Source: an uncultured Acidimicrobiia bacterium (GTDB lineage: Bacteria; Actinomycetota; Acidimicrobiia; Spongiisociales; JAENVV01). Taken from it: a DNA stretch of 7,107 nucleotides. The translations under genes and the position numbers were made by a program. This document shows, in pieces, positions 5,135-7,107 of this stretch. Location: contig CAJQPD010000113.1 in NCBI GenBank assembly GCA_905480085.1, positions 1 through 7,107 of the forward strand, given 5' to 3'. How positions within the stretch are numbered: the stretch's first letter is position 1; each line of letters begins with the position of its first letter. The notes under the pieces were generated by a model. It was not told the DNA's origin, ran no database searches, and worked only from the letters and a program-made list of their open reading frames with translations.

Positions 5135-5596
5135 GTGAATATTACCGATGCGCAATCCGACTATGTGGAGCGGGTCGGGCGGTTCTGGGAGTCTCTCTCG
5201 ATGGGGCGAACTGCCGGGCGCATTCTGGGCTGGCTCATGATCTGTGATCCGCCACACCAGTCGGCGGTGGAACTCCGCTCGAACCTCGGGGTGAGCGCCG
5301 GATCCATCTCAACCCAGGTCCGACTTCTGGAACAGCTTGGGTTGGTTGAGCGCGTAACGTTCTCCGGTAGTCGGGCGAGCTTCTATCAACTCCCCGACCA
5401 TGTTTGGTCCCGATCGATGGATACCGAACTTGTCCGAATCGTCCAGATGCGGGCCTTGGCCGAGGCCGGCTCGGCTGTGATTCCCAATATTCGACCGGAA
5501 CGGGTTACCGAATTGGAGGAAGTCGCCAGGTTCTTTGCTGAAGAGTGGCCAGGGCTGCTCGAACGTCTGCACCGGAGAGTAGAGGTAAAACCATGA
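5135..5596 (+). CDS. GbsR/MarR-type winged-helix transcriptional regulator
   Basis: The 153-residue protein opens with a helix YVERVGRFWESLSMGRTAGRILGWLMICDPP (10-40), the typical start of the GbsR-like MarR group. The winged helix follows: QSAVELRSNLGVS, recognition helix AGSISTQVRLLEQLGLVERV (55-74) and wing TFSGSRASFYQL (75-86). A long C-terminal helical region (98-150) would form the dimer. No effector-binding signature was identified. Translation starts at GTG, with no Shine-Dalgarno sequence and an inverted repeat 2 bp upstream, suggesting a leaderless, self-repressed gene. Its stop overlaps the start of the ABC ATPase gene (ATGA, 5593-5596), so it most likely controls that exporter in response to a transported or toxic compound. 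Confidence 0.88.
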   Translation: MNITDAQSDYVERVGRFWESLSMGRTAGRILGWLMICDPPHQSAVELRSNLGVSAGSISTQVRLLEQLGLVERVTFSGSRASFYQLPDHVWSRSMDTELVRIVQMRALAEAGSAVIPNIRPERVTELEEVARFFAEEWPGLLERLHRRVEVKP

Positions 5597-6507
5597 CCAA
5601 CGGACCCGCCATCGTCACCCGAGGGCTGACCAAACACTACGGAGAAGTCAGGGCGCTTGAGGATTTGAATCTGGAGATCGCCCGGGGTGAAATTTTCGGG
5701 TTTCTCGGCCCGAATGGAGCCGGCAAGACGACCACCATGCGGACCATTCTGGACCTGATCCGTCCCACGTCAGGGACGGCCACCATCATGGGTCTCGACT
5801 CGCATGAGGATGCGGTCGAAATTCGCCAACACATCGGATACGTTCCCGGAGACCTCGCCATGTATCCCAAGTTGACGGGTCGGGAGTTGCTCACCTACTT
5901 CGCGAACCTCCGCGGTGGCGTCGACTGGTCGGTAGTCGACGACTTTGCGAGCCGTTTGGATTCCGATCTAACGAGGAAGATTGGCAACTTGTCGTCAGGT
6001 AATCGCCAGAAGGTCGGGTTGATACAAGCCTTCATGAACAAGCCGGACCTTCTCATTCTCGATGAGCCAAGCAGCGGACTTGACCCGCTCGTTCAGCAAG
6101 AGTTTCAGGCCATGCTCCGGGAAGTAGCCGGAGAAGGTCGAACCGTGTTCCTGTCGAGCCACACGCTCAGCGAGGTTGAGAGGGTCGCGGACCGGGTGGC
6201 CATCATCAGGGAAGGCCGTCTGGCAGTGGTTGACACCATGGAGTCGCTCAAGGAAAAAGCGATCCGCAAAGTTACCCTGCATTTCGCTGGACCGATTTCG
6301 GAATCCGTATTTGCGGGAGTTCCTGGAGTCAAGAGCGTGTCCGTCAAAGGCACGGCTGCCACCGTTTCATTCGAAGGGGCGATGTCTTCGCTGCTCAGGG
6401 CAGCGACAGATCATGACGTCATCAATCTCACTAGTTCAGAAGCAGATCTGGAAGAAATCTTCCTGGCCTACTACCGGGGCTCGGAGACATCGGAGGTGGT
6501 TGGCTGA
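5593..6507 (+). CDS. ABC transporter ATP-binding protein (ABC-2 exporter type)
   Basis: The 304-residue ATPase drives the membrane permease encoded next. Walker A GPNGAGKTT is at 39-47, the signature LSSGNRQK at 133-140, Walker B LLILDEPS at 153-160 with D-loop SGLD, and the switch His at 190 (LSSHTLSE). At the Q-loop position the sequence is YVPGDLAMYPKLTG, with Gly in place of Gln; this variant is common in the subfamily of exporter ATPases paired with ABC-2 permeases. A C-terminal extension (225-304) ends with ADLEEIFLAYY, also usual for the group. The ATG at 5593 overlaps the regulator stop and has AGAGG 7 nt upstream; a longer in-frame start at 5545 lies inside the regulator and is rejected. 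The substrate cannot be predicted; the family includes drug, peptide and lipid exporters. Confidence 0.93.
   Translation: MTNGPAIVTRGLTKHYGEVRALEDLNLEIARGEIFGFLGPNGAGKTTTMRTILDLIRPTSGTATIMGLDSHEDAVEIRQHIGYVPGDLAMYPKLTGRELLTYFANLRGGVDWSVVDDFASRLDSDLTRKIGNLSSGNRQKVGLIQAFMNKPDLLILDEPSSGLDPLVQQEFQAMLREVAGEGRTVFLSSHTLSEVERVADRVAIIREGRLAVVDTMESLKEKAIRKVTLHFAGPISESVFAGVPGVKSVSVKGTAATVSFEGAMSSLLRAATDHDVINLTSSEADLEEIFLAYYRGSETSEVVG
6492..6496 (+). promoter_or_regulatory. Ribosome binding site of the ABC permease gene
   Basis: GGAGG inside the end of the ATPase gene, 10 nt before the ATG at 6507. It is the strongest Shine-Dalgarno match in the window and fixes the permease start. Confidence 0.65.
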
Positions 6508-7107
6508 TGCTCGCCACCATCTACTCCAAGACCGTCAAAGAGCGAACCCTTGGTTTGTTGATAAGCGTGTTGTCGGTATCGGCCATGGTCGCACTTGCCG
6601 TGTGGGTCTACTCCGACCTCGATCAGGTGATAGCTGACTTTGCCGCCAGCTTCCCTGAAGCGTATTTGTCGGCGATGGGTATTTCGGTCGATGGGACCGG
6701 CACGTCGATCGTACTTGGCGAGATGCTCAACCTGATCGCACCAATGGTGCTCGGTGGTCTGGCCATTTCGATCGGCACCTCGGCGATAGCTGGCGAAGAA
6801 CGAGACAACACGATCGGACTCCTGCTGTCCAACCCCAAGAGCCGGACGACGGTACTTCTTGCCAAAATGAGGGCGATGCTCGCGGTCGTCGCGGTGGGTT
6901 CCTTGCTCATTTGGCTCGGCTCGGCGGCCAGCGTGGCGCTCGTCGGGTCCAACACGATCGGCCTATCGATTGGCGCGATGAGTGTCCACGTGTTCGCGAT
7001 TTCATTGTTCTTCGGGTCGCTGGCCCTGTTCATCGGGTCCTGGACCGGTAATGCCGGCGCAGCGTCGGGTGCCTCGGCGGGCTTGCTTATTTTTTCGTTC
7101 CTTCTCT
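6507..7107 (+). CDS. ABC-2-type transporter permease (3' partial)
   Basis: The reading frame stays open from ATG at 6507 to the window end (200 codons), overlapping the ATPase stop by one base (TGATG). The protein begins MLATIYSKTVKERTLGLL. It has a membrane helix at about 17-36, an extracytoplasmic loop (37-66), and helices at about 70-91, 122-146, 155-178 and from about 184 on. Between helices 2 and 3 lies the cytoplasmic segment GEERDNTIGLLLSNPKSRTTVLLAK (96-120), the usual ABC-2 family element predicted to contact the ATPase. The remaining helices lie beyond the window. With the upstream ATPase it should form an exporter controlled by the MarR-type regulator. The substrate is unknown. Confidence 0.88.
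   Translation, partial: MLATIYSKTVKERTLGLLISVLSVSAMVALAVWVYSDLDQVIADFAASFPEAYLSAMGISVDGTGTSIVLGEMLNLIAPMVLGGLAISIGTSAIAGEERDNTIGLLLSNPKSRTTVLLAKMRAMLAVVAVGSLLIWLGSAASVALVGSNTIGLSIGAMSVHVFAISLFFGSLALFIGSWTGNAGAASGASAGLLIFSFLL

Noticed and set aside
5677..5910. Missing Q-loop glutamine in the ABC ATPase (Gly instead) as a sign of inactivity
   Set aside because: The YVPGDL...LTG form is usual in this exporter ATPase subfamily, and Walker A, signature, Walker B and switch His are intact.

Overview
The window reads as high-GC, Gram-positive actinobacterial chromosome. The signs are GTG starts, tightly overlapping ATGA/GTGA gene junctions, exported proteins with Thr/Ala/Pro-rich linkers, and an OmpR-type regulator with a HAMP histidine kinase. 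An Acidimicrobiia-like lineage is a guess from overall style only. There are three transcription units. No rRNA, tRNA, CRISPR array or insertion sequence was found.

Unit 1 (plus strand, about 1-1555) is the tail of an OmpR/PhoB-type response regulator overlapping a complete membrane sensor kinase. Together they form a two-component system whose receiver domain lies upstream of the window.

Unit 2 (minus strand, 4950 down to 1582) is the most interesting part. It is a compact six-gene operon with every junction overlapping or spaced by 3 bp. In transcription order it encodes: a [3Fe-4S]-type ferredoxin; three single-pass, N-terminally anchored, low-complexity exported proteins of no recognised family; a signal-less ApbE-type FAD:protein FMN transferase; and a small five-helix membrane protein with the four-histidine heme pattern of ferric-reductase-like/cytochrome b proteins. 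The inferred job is transfer of electrons from a cytoplasmic ferredoxin across the membrane through heme, with a covalently bound flavin somewhere in the chain. No classical FMN-binding-domain substrate is present. The cytoplasmic tail of the heme protein carries an SGATGAT sequence resembling the core of the ApbE acceptor motif, so it is a candidate substrate.

Unit 3 (plus strand, 5135 to the window end) starts divergently from unit 2 across a 184-bp gap. It encodes a GbsR/MarR-type repressor, an ABC ATPase and the first 200 residues of an ABC-2-type permease, again with overlapping junctions. A 7-6-7 inverted repeat directly before the repressor's GTG start is a likely autoregulatory operator. 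The start looks leaderless.

Units 1 and 2 converge with a 26-bp gap and no convincing terminator.
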